Assembly: GCA_910586755.1 (NCBI GenBank) | Contig: CAJUJM010000093.1 | Coordinates: 1 to 48,914 of the forward strand | From: an uncultured Lachnospiraceae bacterium | Lineage (GTDB): Bacteria; Bacillota; Clostridia; Lachnospirales; Lachnospiraceae | DNA length: 48,914 nt | Direction: 5' to 3' | Shown here: positions 15,840 through 23,618 of the stretch, piece after piece | Numbering within the stretch: position 1 is the first letter of the stretch | How the letters are laid out: each line of letters begins with the position of its first letter | Translations under genes and position numbers: made by a program | The notes under the pieces: generated by a model | The model's database searches: none | What the model saw: only the letters and a program-made list of their open reading frames with translations | What the model was told of the DNA's origin: nothing

Positions 15840-16541
15840 CTAAAAATGTCTCACTCTCCCCTTCCTATCCATTATCTTACAATATATAACTGCCACCGCC
15901 GTACTCACAAGCGTCGCCGCGATTGCCGGGGCAATGATCCCTGCCGGATTCATGCTCCCGTACTGTTGCCGGTAAGCAATCATATTGACAGGAATTAACT
16001 GCAAGGAAGAAATATTTAATATTAAAAATGTGCACATTTCATTGCTGGCAACCCTCTCTCTTACACTTTTTGCAAGCACCGGAGTCTGCATATCCTTGGT
16101 TTTCAAACTCTCCCGGCCTCGATCTTTTCTTCTCTTGTCATCTGGCGAAACATACGCCGGATTCCCCCTCTCCTCCTCCAGCTTCGCCAATTCCTCCATG
16201 GCCTTCAATCCCGCCGGTGTTGCCGCCCATCCCATTCCCAGCATGTTAGCGATCATATTGGTTGCAATAGATTCTGCCGCCGGGTGATCCATAGGAAGCC
16301 TGGGAAATAAGAATTTCAATACTGGCCTCATTTTCTTTACCATAGCCTCAATTACTCCGGACCGGCTGCCGATTTCCAATATTCCTGTCCAAAAGGACAT
16401 AATCCCCAGCATAGTAATACATAGAGTTACCGCTTCCCCGGCAGATGCAATAGCGCCGTCTGTGACCTCCGCCAGCGTTCCGTGAAACATCCCCCAGATA
16501 ATACCCGCCAGTATCATTCCGGCCCATAACCAGTTCATCAT
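15840..16541 (-). CDS. spmA: Spore maturation protein A
   Basis: A 233-residue membrane protein with the nucleoside-recognition domain. It has N-terminal membrane helices (MNWLWAGMILAGIIWGMF), the LGIMSFWTGILEIGSRSG region, MDHPAAESIATNMIANMLGMGWAATPAGLKAM, a charged cytoplasmic loop (DDKRRKDRGRESLKTKD), and C-terminal LNISSLQLIPVNMIAYR. It works with SpmB in spore core dehydration. It lies downstream of an SLC13-type gene on the same strand, with a hairpin between them. Its partner gene spmB is displaced by the intervening glycosylase, TraX, CRISPR and HipA-like segment. Confidence 0.93.
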   Translation of the reverse strand: MMNWLWAGMILAGIIWGMFHGTLAEVTDGAIASAGEAVTLCITMLGIMSFWTGILEIGSRSGVIEAMVKKMRPVLKFLFPRLPMDHPAAESIATNMIANMLGMGWAATPAGLKAMEELAKLEEERGNPAYVSPDDKRRKDRGRESLKTKDMQTPVLAKSVRERVASNEMCTFLILNISSLQLIPVNMIAYRQQYGSMNPAGIIAPAIAATLVSTAVAVIYCKIMDRKGRVRHF

Positions 16542-16548
16542 AAAATAA

Positions 16549-16588
16549 CCCCTGAACAGACATCATTTTTATATGTCTATTCCAGGGG
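16549..16588 (-). terminator. Hairpin between the SLC13 transporter gene and spmA
   Basis: CCCCTGAACAGACAT and ATGTCTATTCCAGGGG form an imperfect stem with a short loop around 16566-16573. On the minus strand it follows the transporter gene and is followed by TTATTTTA just before the spmA start at 16541. It can act as the transporter's terminator or as an element in the spmA leader. Confidence 0.5.
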
Positions 16589-16658
16589 TAAAAACTTTAG
16601 TTCTTAGTTTTATTATATATCCAATTTGTCAAATACTTTTTGTTTCTGCAACAGCGGA

Positions 16659-18119
16659 CTACAGCAGCCAGTTTGCCGCCGGCAGACTGATTGCCAGTAC
16701 CACAATCAGCTCCAGTCCAATAAACATCAGCGTATATTTGTAGATTTCCTTCGGCTCCAGCCACTCTTTGTTTCCAAACAACATAGCCGCAAACGGTGAT
16801 GCTGCCGGAGTGATGGCTGCAGAGGAAAGTACGAACAGAATCATCAGTGCTGTTACCGGCGCAGAGTTCATACCGGATGCCATACAGAAGGTAGCAATGA
16901 CTGGCTGCAACAGCAAACCGATTACAAAGCTGTTACACAAGTTCGTCAACACTACCGTCAGAAGCATAATGATAATGGCAAATGCAGAAACCGGCACATT
17001 CTTAAAGATGGGCATCAGCACACTGTTTAAAAAGGCAGAAACACCGGTGCTCTCACTGGTCAGCGTATTTCCTAACAGAATGGCAGAGCCGATCAGGAAA
17101 TAGGTGCTCCAGTTAAACCGTTTCATACTTTCACTAAATACCAACAGCGGCTTTCCGGCAATCTGAACGGTACACATTAAAAATACTACAAATGCAGCGA
17201 TACCATATGTATTTGCTTTTACAATCTTGGCAAAGCTCCAGCCCGGTGCAACGCTGGGAATCAGAAGAATGATTACAAATCCGGCAAAGGAAGCGGCAAT
17301 CAGCTTCTGTTTCAGGCTCATAGGCGGAAGCGGATTCTTATTAAGGTCATCCATGGTCAGATTTTTCAGCCGGCTCACATCCGGACGCAGAACAAATTTC
17401 GCAAAGAGAACCAGAGCGATGACACAGGCAAAAGCATGGATCAGACCGGTTGCCAGATAGCCTGCACTGTTAATCTCTATGGGCGCGCCCATAATGTTGC
17501 TGGTAACGGTGGCGTAGTTGCTGATCAGGGCAAGTCCGTTTCCCATAAACGGCGGAACCGGGAAGCCAAGCAGGGTAGCAATCGTTACCAGAATCAGCAT
17601 GATGGTAGGAAACTTCTCATGCTTTTTCATGCCTACGGTCTCAAAAATATCATACAGAATCGGGCCAAACAGGAAGATGGGTGTAAAACCTCCCATAAAT
17701 GCGCCCATCAGCACGCAGCCGATCATGATGTAAAATACCAGCATCCACGGATGTCCCAGACAGCTTTTCCTTGTCAGGAAGAAGCGGCCGCAGTACTCTG
17801 TCAGCCGGTTTTCCACCAGGGAATTGATAATCAACAGCATGAACATTACCTGCACCAAAATCGGATTACCGAAGGTAGAGGTAAGGACAGAGTTCATATC
17901 GCTGGCGCCGGATATTCCCACCATGAAAATAGCCAGAATACTGGATGTAATCGCATCGGATGTCGTCCACAGATAAAGGGTTCCGATGAAGATTCCCAGA
18001 ATCTTCATTCCCAACGGTGTTACGCAAGGAAGGGTAATCGGAAGGAAGCGGAACAGCAGCATGATAGCCACGCCAATAGCCAGATGCACATACTTTAAAT
18101 CTCTGTTTTTTGTTTGCAT
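16659..18119 (-). CDS. SLC13/DASS-family anion transporter
   Basis: About 486 residues with roughly 11-12 hydrophobic segments in two related halves, as in divalent anion:Na+ symporters. Typical segments are LYLWTTSDAITSSILAIFMV in the first half, MLLTVVLTNLCNSFVIGLLL, and AALITPAASPF-like SSAAITPAASPFAAMLFGN near the C terminus. Substrates of the family are di- and tricarboxylates or sulfate; which applies here is unknown. I prefer the second ATG (MQTKNRD) because GGGGG within the upstream ATGGGGGTTATT sits at ribosome-site distance; the first ATG at 18134 is the alternative. It is divergent from a Crp-type regulator and arylsulfotransferase, and its promoter shares a box with the latter (18165-18208). 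Confidence 0.85.
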   Translation of the reverse strand: MQTKNRDLKYVHLAIGVAIMLLFRFLPITLPCVTPLGMKILGIFIGTLYLWTTSDAITSSILAIFMVGISGASDMNSVLTSTFGNPILVQVMFMLLIINSLVENRLTEYCGRFFLTRKSCLGHPWMLVFYIMIGCVLMGAFMGGFTPIFLFGPILYDIFETVGMKKHEKFPTIMLILVTIATLLGFPVPPFMGNGLALISNYATVTSNIMGAPIEINSAGYLATGLIHAFACVIALVLFAKFVLRPDVSRLKNLTMDDLNKNPLPPMSLKQKLIAASFAGFVIILLIPSVAPGWSFAKIVKANTYGIAAFVVFLMCTVQIAGKPLLVFSESMKRFNWSTYFLIGSAILLGNTLTSESTGVSAFLNSVLMPIFKNVPVSAFAIIIMLLTVVLTNLCNSFVIGLLLQPVIATFCMASGMNSAPVTALMILFVLSSAAITPAASPFAAMLFGNKEWLEPKEIYKYTLMFIGLELIVVLAISLPAANWLL

Positions 18120-18161
18120 AATAATAACCCCCATATTTAGTAGTTGCTAACCCTGGAAATT

Positions 18162-18179
18162 ATGATAATATATTAACAA
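18162..18179. promoter_or_regulatory. AT-rich near-palindrome in the divergent transporter/regulator promoter
   Basis: The 18 bases ATGATAATATATTAACAA match their reverse complement at 7 of 9 paired positions. It overlaps the candidate -10 elements of both directions, so it may be an operator or simply promoter sequence. TTGCTA at 18144-18149 with TAATAT at 18166-18171 is a possible + promoter for the regulator gene. Confidence 0.35.
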
Positions 18180-18208
18180 CTAAAAAAATATAGCTGCGGC
18201 TAAGTTTT
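18165..18208 (-). promoter_or_regulatory. Operator-like box plus -10 for the SLC13 transporter gene
   Basis: On the minus strand AAAACTTAGCCGCAGCTA (18191-18208) is followed by 20 bases and then TATTAT (18165-18170). With flanks it is nearly symmetric: AAAA-N2-TAGC-CGCA-GCTA-N2-TTTT (18185-18208), about the size of a Crp/Fnr site. No -35 consensus is present; the box sits where -35 would be, as at activator-dependent class II promoters. The same box with the same spacing precedes the arylsulfotransferase gene at 18926-18969. Confidence 0.6.
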
Positions 18209-18232
18209 AGAAAAAATCAGGAGGACTTCCCA

Positions 18233-18904
18233 ATGACTACTTCTTCCGACGTTATCAATTATTTTATGCAGTACGGTACCAAAATCTCTGTCAGCAAAGA
18301 AGTCTCCCTCTGCAATCCCAAACTGGCTGACAACTATATCTACTATCTGGCCGAGGGTATCGCCAGCCTGACCTCCCTTACCTCGGAAGGGTCTGAAAAA
18401 GACTTTCTTTATTTTCCGGCCGGACATCTTTTATGCTTTCTTCCATCCCTTATGCGGTATTACCGAAAACTCCGGAATGAAGCTCCGGCAAACAATGCAT
18501 TAGGCATCTCTCAATTTGGCATTGACACCAAGACGGACTGTGTGTTCTACCGTATCAGCGAATCGGTCTTTGAATCCCTGTTGGATACAGACCCTATTTT
18601 TCTTTCCTACATTATGGAAGCCATGGCTCACAATTATGCTTCTTTAGTACTGAAGTTTCAAAATTCTCAGGAGGAAAAAATTTCTTCCAGACTTTACAAA
18701 TGGCTTCTGGACTTCAGTCAGCCAGAAGGAAATTACCGCGCCGTTCCTCGCGGCCTTACCTATACGGATATAGCCAAATATCTGGGCATTCATCCGGTAA
18801 CCGTTTCTAAACTGGCCAGTGAACTAAAAAAGAGCGGCATCATCCGCAAGGAACAGGGCCGTATCCTGATTATGGATGAAAAACGGCTGTGGGAACTGAT
18901 GTGA
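18233..18904 (+). CDS. Crp/Fnr-family transcriptional regulator
   Basis: A 223-residue regulator with an N-terminal cyclic-nucleotide-binding-type sensor barrel (residues about 10-130), a long dimerisation helix (about 118-145), and a C-terminal winged helix with DNA-recognition segment LTYTDIAKYLGIHPVTVSKL at about 180-200. It does not show the full cAMP phosphate-binding motif or an FNR cysteine cluster, so the effector is probably a small molecule. CprK, a Crp-family sensor of halogenated phenols, is a relevant precedent, but this is inference. Ribosome site AGGAGG. The gene is flanked by two copies of an 18-base box placed upstream of the divergent transporter and the downstream arylsulfotransferase, its likely targets. 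Confidence 0.88.
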   Translation: MTTSSDVINYFMQYGTKISVSKEVSLCNPKLADNYIYYLAEGIASLTSLTSEGSEKDFLYFPAGHLLCFLPSLMRYYRKLRNEAPANNALGISQFGIDTKTDCVFYRISESVFESLLDTDPIFLSYIMEAMAHNYASLVLKFQNSQEEKISSRLYKWLLDFSQPEGNYRAVPRGLTYTDIAKYLGIHPVTVSKLASELKKSGIIRKEQGRILIMDEKRLWELM

Positions 18905-18925
18905 TTCCAGCCCAATTCCTGGTTC

Positions 18926-18969
18926 AAAACATAGCCGCAGCTAATTTCCTGTTCCGAGACCTGTGTTAT
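18926..18969 (+). promoter_or_regulatory. Operator-like box plus -10 for the arylsulfotransferase gene
   Basis: AAAACATAGCCGCAGCTA (18926-18943), then exactly 20 bases, then TGTTAT (18964-18969). The box differs from the transporter copy at one of 18 positions, the box-to-hexamer spacing is identical, and the orientation relative to the controlled gene is the same. The 153 bases between the regulator stop and the start at 19057 hold no other feature I can name apart from the ribosome site. Confidence 0.6.
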
Positions 18970-19056
18970 TCTTTTATCAAAGAGAGCCGCTTTCGGGTGC
19001 TGAAACGGTTGTCAAAAATCTATCCCGGTACTTTCCGGAAAAGGAGAATAACTATT

Positions 19057-20922
19057 ATGTCAGGAACATCTTATTCCTTTCAGGAACACTTAATCAGACG
19101 TCAGGCCAAAGCAGAAAAAGCCATGCTGCAGACTCTTCGCTCTGGCAGTTACACCATCGACAATCCGCTGGTGTCCTACAATCTTTACCTGATCAATCCT
19201 CTCTCTGCAGTGATTGCTTTTTACACAGAAGAAGAAACCGCTGTGACCGTAACCATTCACGGAAAGAGAAAACAGGGCTCCATCACCCACACCTTCCCCA
19301 AGGCAAAGGAACATGTGCTGCCCATCGTAGGCCTTTATTCCGACTACAACAACAAGGTAGAGATTCGAGCCTACCGGCAGAGTTCCTACATCGTGGAGAT
19401 TCCCGTTCCGGATGTGTTTGAAGGCCATAATCCCCTGGAATACATAGATACCACTCCGGAATATCTGCAGGATAACTGCATTTTCCTATCTCCGTCCGGC
19501 TCTGAGCTGGCCGCTGCCTTTGACTACGCCGGAGATGTACGCTGGTGCCTAAATATCAAATGCGTATTTGATATGAAACGGCTGAAAAACGGCCATGTCC
19601 TCATGGGAACAGACCGCCTGGTAAGCATGCCCTACTACATGTCCGGCATGTATGAAACCAGCCTCTGCGGCAAAATCTACCACGAATACCGGCTTCCCGG
19701 CGGCTCTCACCACGACGCCTTTGAGATGCCGGACGGCAATCTGCTCTGCCTGACAGAAGACCTTACCTCCTCCACGGTAGAGGATATGTGCGTGCTTTTG
19801 GACAGAGAAACCGGAGACATCATCAAAACCTGGGATTACAAGTCCTTCCTGCAGCCGGGACTTGGAAAGAGCGGCAGCTGGTCAGAAAAAGACTGGTTCC
19901 ACAACAATGCTGTCTGGTACGATGAAAACACCCATTCCCTGACCTTCTCCGGCAGACATATGGACTCTATTGTCAATATCGACTTTGAAACCGGAAAGCT
20001 GAACTGGATTATCGGGGACCCGGAGGGCTGGCCTCAGGAATGGGTAGACCGCTATTTCTTCAAACCTATCGGCAACAACTTTGGCTGGCAGTATGAGCAG
20101 CATGCATGCCTGATTACACCGGACGGCGATGTCATGTGCTTTGACAACCATCACTGGGGTTCTAAAAATAAGGACAACTACCTGATGGCCAAAAACAACT
20201 ACTCCCGTGCTGTCCGATATCGCATCAACACCAAAGACATGACCATTGAACAGGTATGGGAATACGGAAAAGACCGGGGTGCTGAGTTCTTTTCTCCCTA
20301 CATCTGTAATGTAGAGTATTACAACGAAGGCCATTATATGGTTCACTCCGGCGGCATCGCCTACAATAAGGAAGGATTGATTTCTGAGTCTCTGGGCGCT
20401 TTCGAGCAGTTCATGGACGGCACCTTAAAGGCCACTACGTTGGAAATCTGCGACAATAAGATTATGATGGAGCTGCGTACCAAGGGCAACTACTACCGGG
20501 CTGAAAAGATGAAACTGTATGCAGAAAACGGCAATCTGGAACTGGGCGAAGGCTCTCTTCTGGGCCGCATGGGCATAACTGCCGAATTCGATACAGAAGT
20601 TCCGTCTGAGCTCTCCAGCCAGTTGCTTCCCAACAAGTGCGAGGCCCGTATAGAGGACGAGGAGGATCGTTTCACCTTCCACGCCAAATTTGAGAAAGGC
20701 CAACTGGTCATGCTGCTTTTAGAGCAGGGCGATGAAGTACACCGCTACTACATCTCCACCTCCGCCATGTCCCGGAAGGCCATGTGCTGCGGCACCTTCC
20801 TGGAGTCCGATGAGCGCATCACCAAGACCAGCATCAACAAAGCCGGTTTAAACGGCACTTACGATCTGTTCGTCATTATTGATGAAACCAAGTATCCCTG
20901 CGGCGTAACCGTTACCTGCTGA
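19057..20922 (+). CDS. Aryl-sulfate sulfotransferase (ASST family)
   Basis: A 621-residue protein of the PAPS-independent arylsulfotransferase family, which moves sulfate from one phenolic sulfate ester to another phenol. It has the ASST N-terminal beta domain (YNLYLINPLSAVIAFY, then VTVTIHGK) followed by a beta-propeller. Candidate active-site residues by family pattern are His282 (FHNNAVWY), Arg300 and His301 (SGRHMDSIVNID) and His349 (QHACL), with the typical GKLNWIIGDPEGW between. Unlike periplasmic Gram-negative ASSTs, no signal peptide is visible from the chosen ATG, which has AAGGAG at ribosome-site distance. Extending the frame to 18889 adds nothing recognisable. It is monocistronic, ended by the hairpin at 20948-20997. 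Confidence 0.88.
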   Translation: MSGTSYSFQEHLIRRQAKAEKAMLQTLRSGSYTIDNPLVSYNLYLINPLSAVIAFYTEEETAVTVTIHGKRKQGSITHTFPKAKEHVLPIVGLYSDYNNKVEIRAYRQSSYIVEIPVPDVFEGHNPLEYIDTTPEYLQDNCIFLSPSGSELAAAFDYAGDVRWCLNIKCVFDMKRLKNGHVLMGTDRLVSMPYYMSGMYETSLCGKIYHEYRLPGGSHHDAFEMPDGNLLCLTEDLTSSTVEDMCVLLDRETGDIIKTWDYKSFLQPGLGKSGSWSEKDWFHNNAVWYDENTHSLTFSGRHMDSIVNIDFETGKLNWIIGDPEGWPQEWVDRYFFKPIGNNFGWQYEQHACLITPDGDVMCFDNHHWGSKNKDNYLMAKNNYSRAVRYRINTKDMTIEQVWEYGKDRGAEFFSPYICNVEYYNEGHYMVHSGGIAYNKEGLISESLGAFEQFMDGTLKATTLEICDNKIMMELRTKGNYYRAEKMKLYAENGNLELGEGSLLGRMGITAEFDTEVPSELSSQLLPNKCEARIEDEEDRFTFHAKFEKGQLVMLLLEQGDEVHRYYISTSAMSRKAMCCGTFLESDERITKTSINKAGLNGTYDLFVIIDETKYPCGVTVTC

Positions 20923-20947
20923 TAAAAAGCTTAAATAAAATTTTAAA

Positions 20948-20997
20948 AAGCCTCCAAAATCATAAAACTGTAATCAGTAAAATGATTTTAGAGGCTT
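20948..20997. terminator. Bidirectional terminator
   Basis: AAGCCTCCAAAATCAT (20948-20963) pairs with ATGATTTTAGAGGCTT (20982-20997) with one mismatch. It separates the convergent arylsulfotransferase and SDR genes. Confidence 0.75.
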
Positions 20998-21026
20998 CTA
21001 TAAATCCTTTTCAGCAGTAACAGCTG

Positions 21027-21782
21027 TCAGCGCGATAAATAACCGCCATCCACCGGGATCACTGCCCCATTTAGATAAGAGGATGCTTCCGAAGCCAGAA
21101 AAAGGACCGGGCCCTTCATGTCCTCTCCAGTCCCCCAGCGATGAGCCGGAATTCTGGATGTAATCTCCAGATTTCTCACCTCATCGGCAAGGAGCGCACG
21201 GTTCATATCCGTATCCATATAGCCTAGCGCAAGGGCATTTACATTTATGTTGTGGCAAGCCCACTCATTGGCAAATGCCTTGGTAATCTGGGCGACACCT
21301 CCCTTACTAGCCGCATAGGCAGGTATGGTATAACCGCCAAAAAATGAAATCATAGAGGCAATATTGATGATTTTTCCGCCCCCCTGTTTTAAAAATTCCC
21401 GGGCTGCTAACTGACAAAGGGAAAATACAGCTGTCAGATTAATTTCCAAAACCAGATTCCAGTCCTCCAAAGGAAATTCCTCGCTTTTATGCCTCCGTTG
21501 AATTCCGGCTCCATTAACCAGAATATCAATCCCGCCCAGAGCCTGGACCGCCTCTTCAAACGCCCTCTCCCGCTGGGTCTGTACAGATAAATCTGCCAAA
21601 ATCCCATAACAAGAGTATCCTGCTTTATCATATACCGCTACCGTCTCTGTCAGCTCTGGAGAGATGTCAATGATTGCCACCGCCGCCCCTGCTTCCATCA
21701 GACCTTCTGCCATCTTTCTGCTTAGTCCCTGAGCGCCGCCGGTAACAATTGCCTTCCTTCCAGTCAAATCAAATGAAACCAT
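21027..21782 (-). CDS. SDR oxidoreductase, KduD/gluconate 5-dehydrogenase-like
   Basis: A 251-residue short-chain dehydrogenase. Residues 1-20 hold the cofactor motif TGGAQGLS, in which the third glycine of the usual GxxxGxG is replaced by Ser. VNGAG (NNAG equivalent), the catalytic Ser in NIASMISF, and YAASK are present. Closest family impression is 2-deoxy-D-gluconate 3-dehydrogenase or gluconate 5-dehydrogenase, acting on sugar acids. It is the last gene of a five-gene minus-strand operon (binding protein, two permeases, hydroxyacid dehydrogenase, SDR), 11 bases after the previous gene. This implies metabolism of an imported sugar or sugar acid. Confidence 0.85.
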   Translation of the reverse strand: MVSFDLTGRKAIVTGGAQGLSRKMAEGLMEAGAAVAIIDISPELTETVAVYDKAGYSCYGILADLSVQTQRERAFEEAVQALGGIDILVNGAGIQRRHKSEEFPLEDWNLVLEINLTAVFSLCQLAAREFLKQGGGKIINIASMISFFGGYTIPAYAASKGGVAQITKAFANEWACHNINVNALALGYMDTDMNRALLADEVRNLEITSRIPAHRWGTGEDMKGPVLFLASEASSYLNGAVIPVDGGYLSR

Positions 21783-21793
21783 ACTTCCTCCTT

Positions 21794-22747
21794 CTATGCC
21801 TGAACAATCACATTTTGCATGAATTGTCCTTCTTGATATGCTTTTAAATTTTTACAGGTAATTTCCACTACCTGCTCTAAGGTATATGGCAAATAAAAAC
21901 CCCCGGCCACATGAGGACTGATTAATATATTGGGATTCGTCCATGCCGGATGCCCGGCCGGAAGGGGCTCTATAGCCAAAACATCCAGACCTGCTCCCCA
22001 AATTCTTCCTTCCCCGGCAATCTGGCAAAGCGCATCCAGATCAACCGTCATTCCTCTCCCTACATTCAGTAAGATCGCGGTTTCTTTCATCAAATTCAAT
22101 TGTTCTCTTCCCATTATTTTTTCCGTCTTACTGGTTCCGGGAAGAGAAATCATGATAATATCTGCCTGTGGGATCAGCTGGTTAAGTTCTGCAAGGGTAT
22201 ACATTTCGTCAGCCAGCGGGTGGGATTTGCCACTGGTATTTACACCAATAATATGAACATCAAACGGTTTTAAGTATGATGCAAATGTCCGCCCGATGTC
22301 TCCAAAACCTAAGAGTAAAGCAGTCTTTCCTTCCACACTCTGAACCTGGCCAAGAGGTTTCCAAATATGCCTGTTTTGGTTATCCCGATAGAGGTGCAGC
22401 TTCTTCATCAATGTCCAAAGCATACCAAAAGCCTGTCCGGCCACTGCTCTTCCATAAGCGCCCGCGGCATTGGTAAGGACTGCCTTCTCAGGCATTGCCC
22501 CAGGCTGGTCATATCCTTCCGTCCCGACTCCGCCCAGTTGATTCCATTTTAATTGCTCTGCATGCTTTAGAAGTTCAACCGGAACATTCCCCAATATTGC
22601 ATCATAATTGCCGATTTCGCTCTCTTCCACCTGACTGGCTGGCCGGTATGTAAATTGACTGGCCGGGGAGATGGACTCAATCTTCACCTTTTGTTCCTTG
22701 TCCAATGGCAAAGTCACTAAAATATTATTCAGTTTATTCATACGCAT
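21794..22747 (-). CDS. D-isomer-specific 2-hydroxyacid dehydrogenase
   Basis: A 317-residue NAD-dependent oxidoreductase of the D-2-hydroxyacid dehydrogenase family. It has the Rossmann motif LLGFGDIGRTFA near residue 145, the catalytic Arg in LLNVGRGMTVD, Glu in DVLAIEPLP, and His in ISPHVAGG, all in order. The substrate cannot be read from sequence; glyoxylate/hydroxypyruvate or a sugar-derived keto acid would fit the operon. Located between the MalG-type permease (25 bases upstream) and the SDR gene. The first of two close ATGs is used because AAGGGA is well placed for it. Confidence 0.9.
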   Translation of the reverse strand: MRMNKLNNILVTLPLDKEQKVKIESISPASQFTYRPASQVEESEIGNYDAILGNVPVELLKHAEQLKWNQLGGVGTEGYDQPGAMPEKAVLTNAAGAYGRAVAGQAFGMLWTLMKKLHLYRDNQNRHIWKPLGQVQSVEGKTALLLGFGDIGRTFASYLKPFDVHIIGVNTSGKSHPLADEMYTLAELNQLIPQADIIMISLPGTSKTEKIMGREQLNLMKETAILLNVGRGMTVDLDALCQIAGEGRIWGAGLDVLAIEPLPAGHPAWTNPNILISPHVAGGFYLPYTLEQVVEITCKNLKAYQEGQFMQNVIVQA

Positions 22748-22772
22748 AAATTCCCTTAAATTTCATATAGAT

Positions 22773-23618
22773 TTATCCTTTTATGGCCCCTGCTGTCATA
22801 CCGCCGATAATCTGCCGCTGAAAAAGAATATAGAAAAACAGCTGTGGAATAATAATTAAAATTGTCCCGGCTACCAAAGCGCTGATATCCGTACTGTACT
22901 GTCCCTTAAACATAGATGCCGCCAGGGAGATTGTATACATAGCCGGTTTTTTTATCATTGTTACAGTTAACGGATATTCATTCCAGATATATAATATATT
23001 AAAAATAACAGTGGTAGTCATCACTGGTTTCATAATAGGGATCACTACTCTCGTACAAAGCATCCCCAGATTGCATCCGTCAATAATTGCCGCCTCCTCC
23101 ATCTCAGAAGGAAAATCTCTTAAAAAGCCAACAAACATCAATGTATTAAAAGCAATATTAGTAGCAACCAATGGCAATACAATGGACAAATATCTCCCGC
23201 TGAGACCAAAGTTAATGTTCATCCGGTAAATTGGAAATAGCAAAATATAGACTGGAATCATCTGCCCCATCATAAGAAAATTATAGATCCCATTTTTGAT
23301 TGTTTTTGATTGAAATTGCAGCCGGGTGATAGCATAGGACGACATAAAAGGGAATACGATTCCAATCACCAGAGTTAAAGCAGCAATAATCAGAGTATTC
23401 TTGTACATAGTCAGAAAATCCAGGGTTTTGATCGCTCTGATGTAATTATCCGGCATAAAAGTTTCCGGAACGGAAAATGGATCAAGGGCAATCTCCGAAT
23501 CGGTTTTAAAACTAAGCAAGATCATCCAAAGAAATGGAATAGCCAAAACTGCTGATACCAGCCAAGTGGCAGCAGTTGTTATATAAGAAGATAACCTGTC
23601 CTTTTTCATACTACTCAC
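22773..23618 (-). CDS. ABC sugar transporter permease, MalG type
   Basis: A 281-residue CUT1 permease with six predicted membrane helices and an intact EAA loop (EMEEAAIIDGCNLGMLCTRV). It overlaps the upstream MalF-type permease by 8 bases. Full length and with no visible lesion. It needs a MalF-type partner, but that gene carries an amber codon, so the importer's activity is doubtful in this genome. Confidence 0.9.
   Translation of the reverse strand: MSSMKKDRLSSYITTAATWLVSAVLAIPFLWMILLSFKTDSEIALDPFSVPETFMPDNYIRAIKTLDFLTMYKNTLIIAALTLVIGIVFPFMSSYAITRLQFQSKTIKNGIYNFLMMGQMIPVYILLFPIYRMNINFGLSGRYLSIVLPLVATNIAFNTLMFVGFLRDFPSEMEEAAIIDGCNLGMLCTRVVIPIMKPVMTTTVIFNILYIWNEYPLTVTMIKKPAMYTISLAASMFKGQYSTDISALVAGTILIIIPQLFFYILFQRQIIGGMTAGAIKG

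Noticed and set aside
17436..18098. Long open frame antisense to the SLC13 transporter gene
   Set aside because: It lies wholly within a convincing transporter gene, is rich in His/Gln as expected of an antisense frame, and has no family resemblance.
18191..18943. Reading the two TAGCTGCGGCTA copies as ends of an invertible or mobile element around the regulator gene
   Set aside because: No recombinase gene is nearby, and the identical orientation and spacing relative to each downstream gene fit operator sites better.
18889..19056. Longer N terminus for the arylsulfotransferase starting at 18889
   Set aside because: That start overlaps the regulator gene, the extra residues show neither a signal peptide nor a domain, and the regulatory box falls inside it. 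The ATG at 19057 has AAGGAG upstream.
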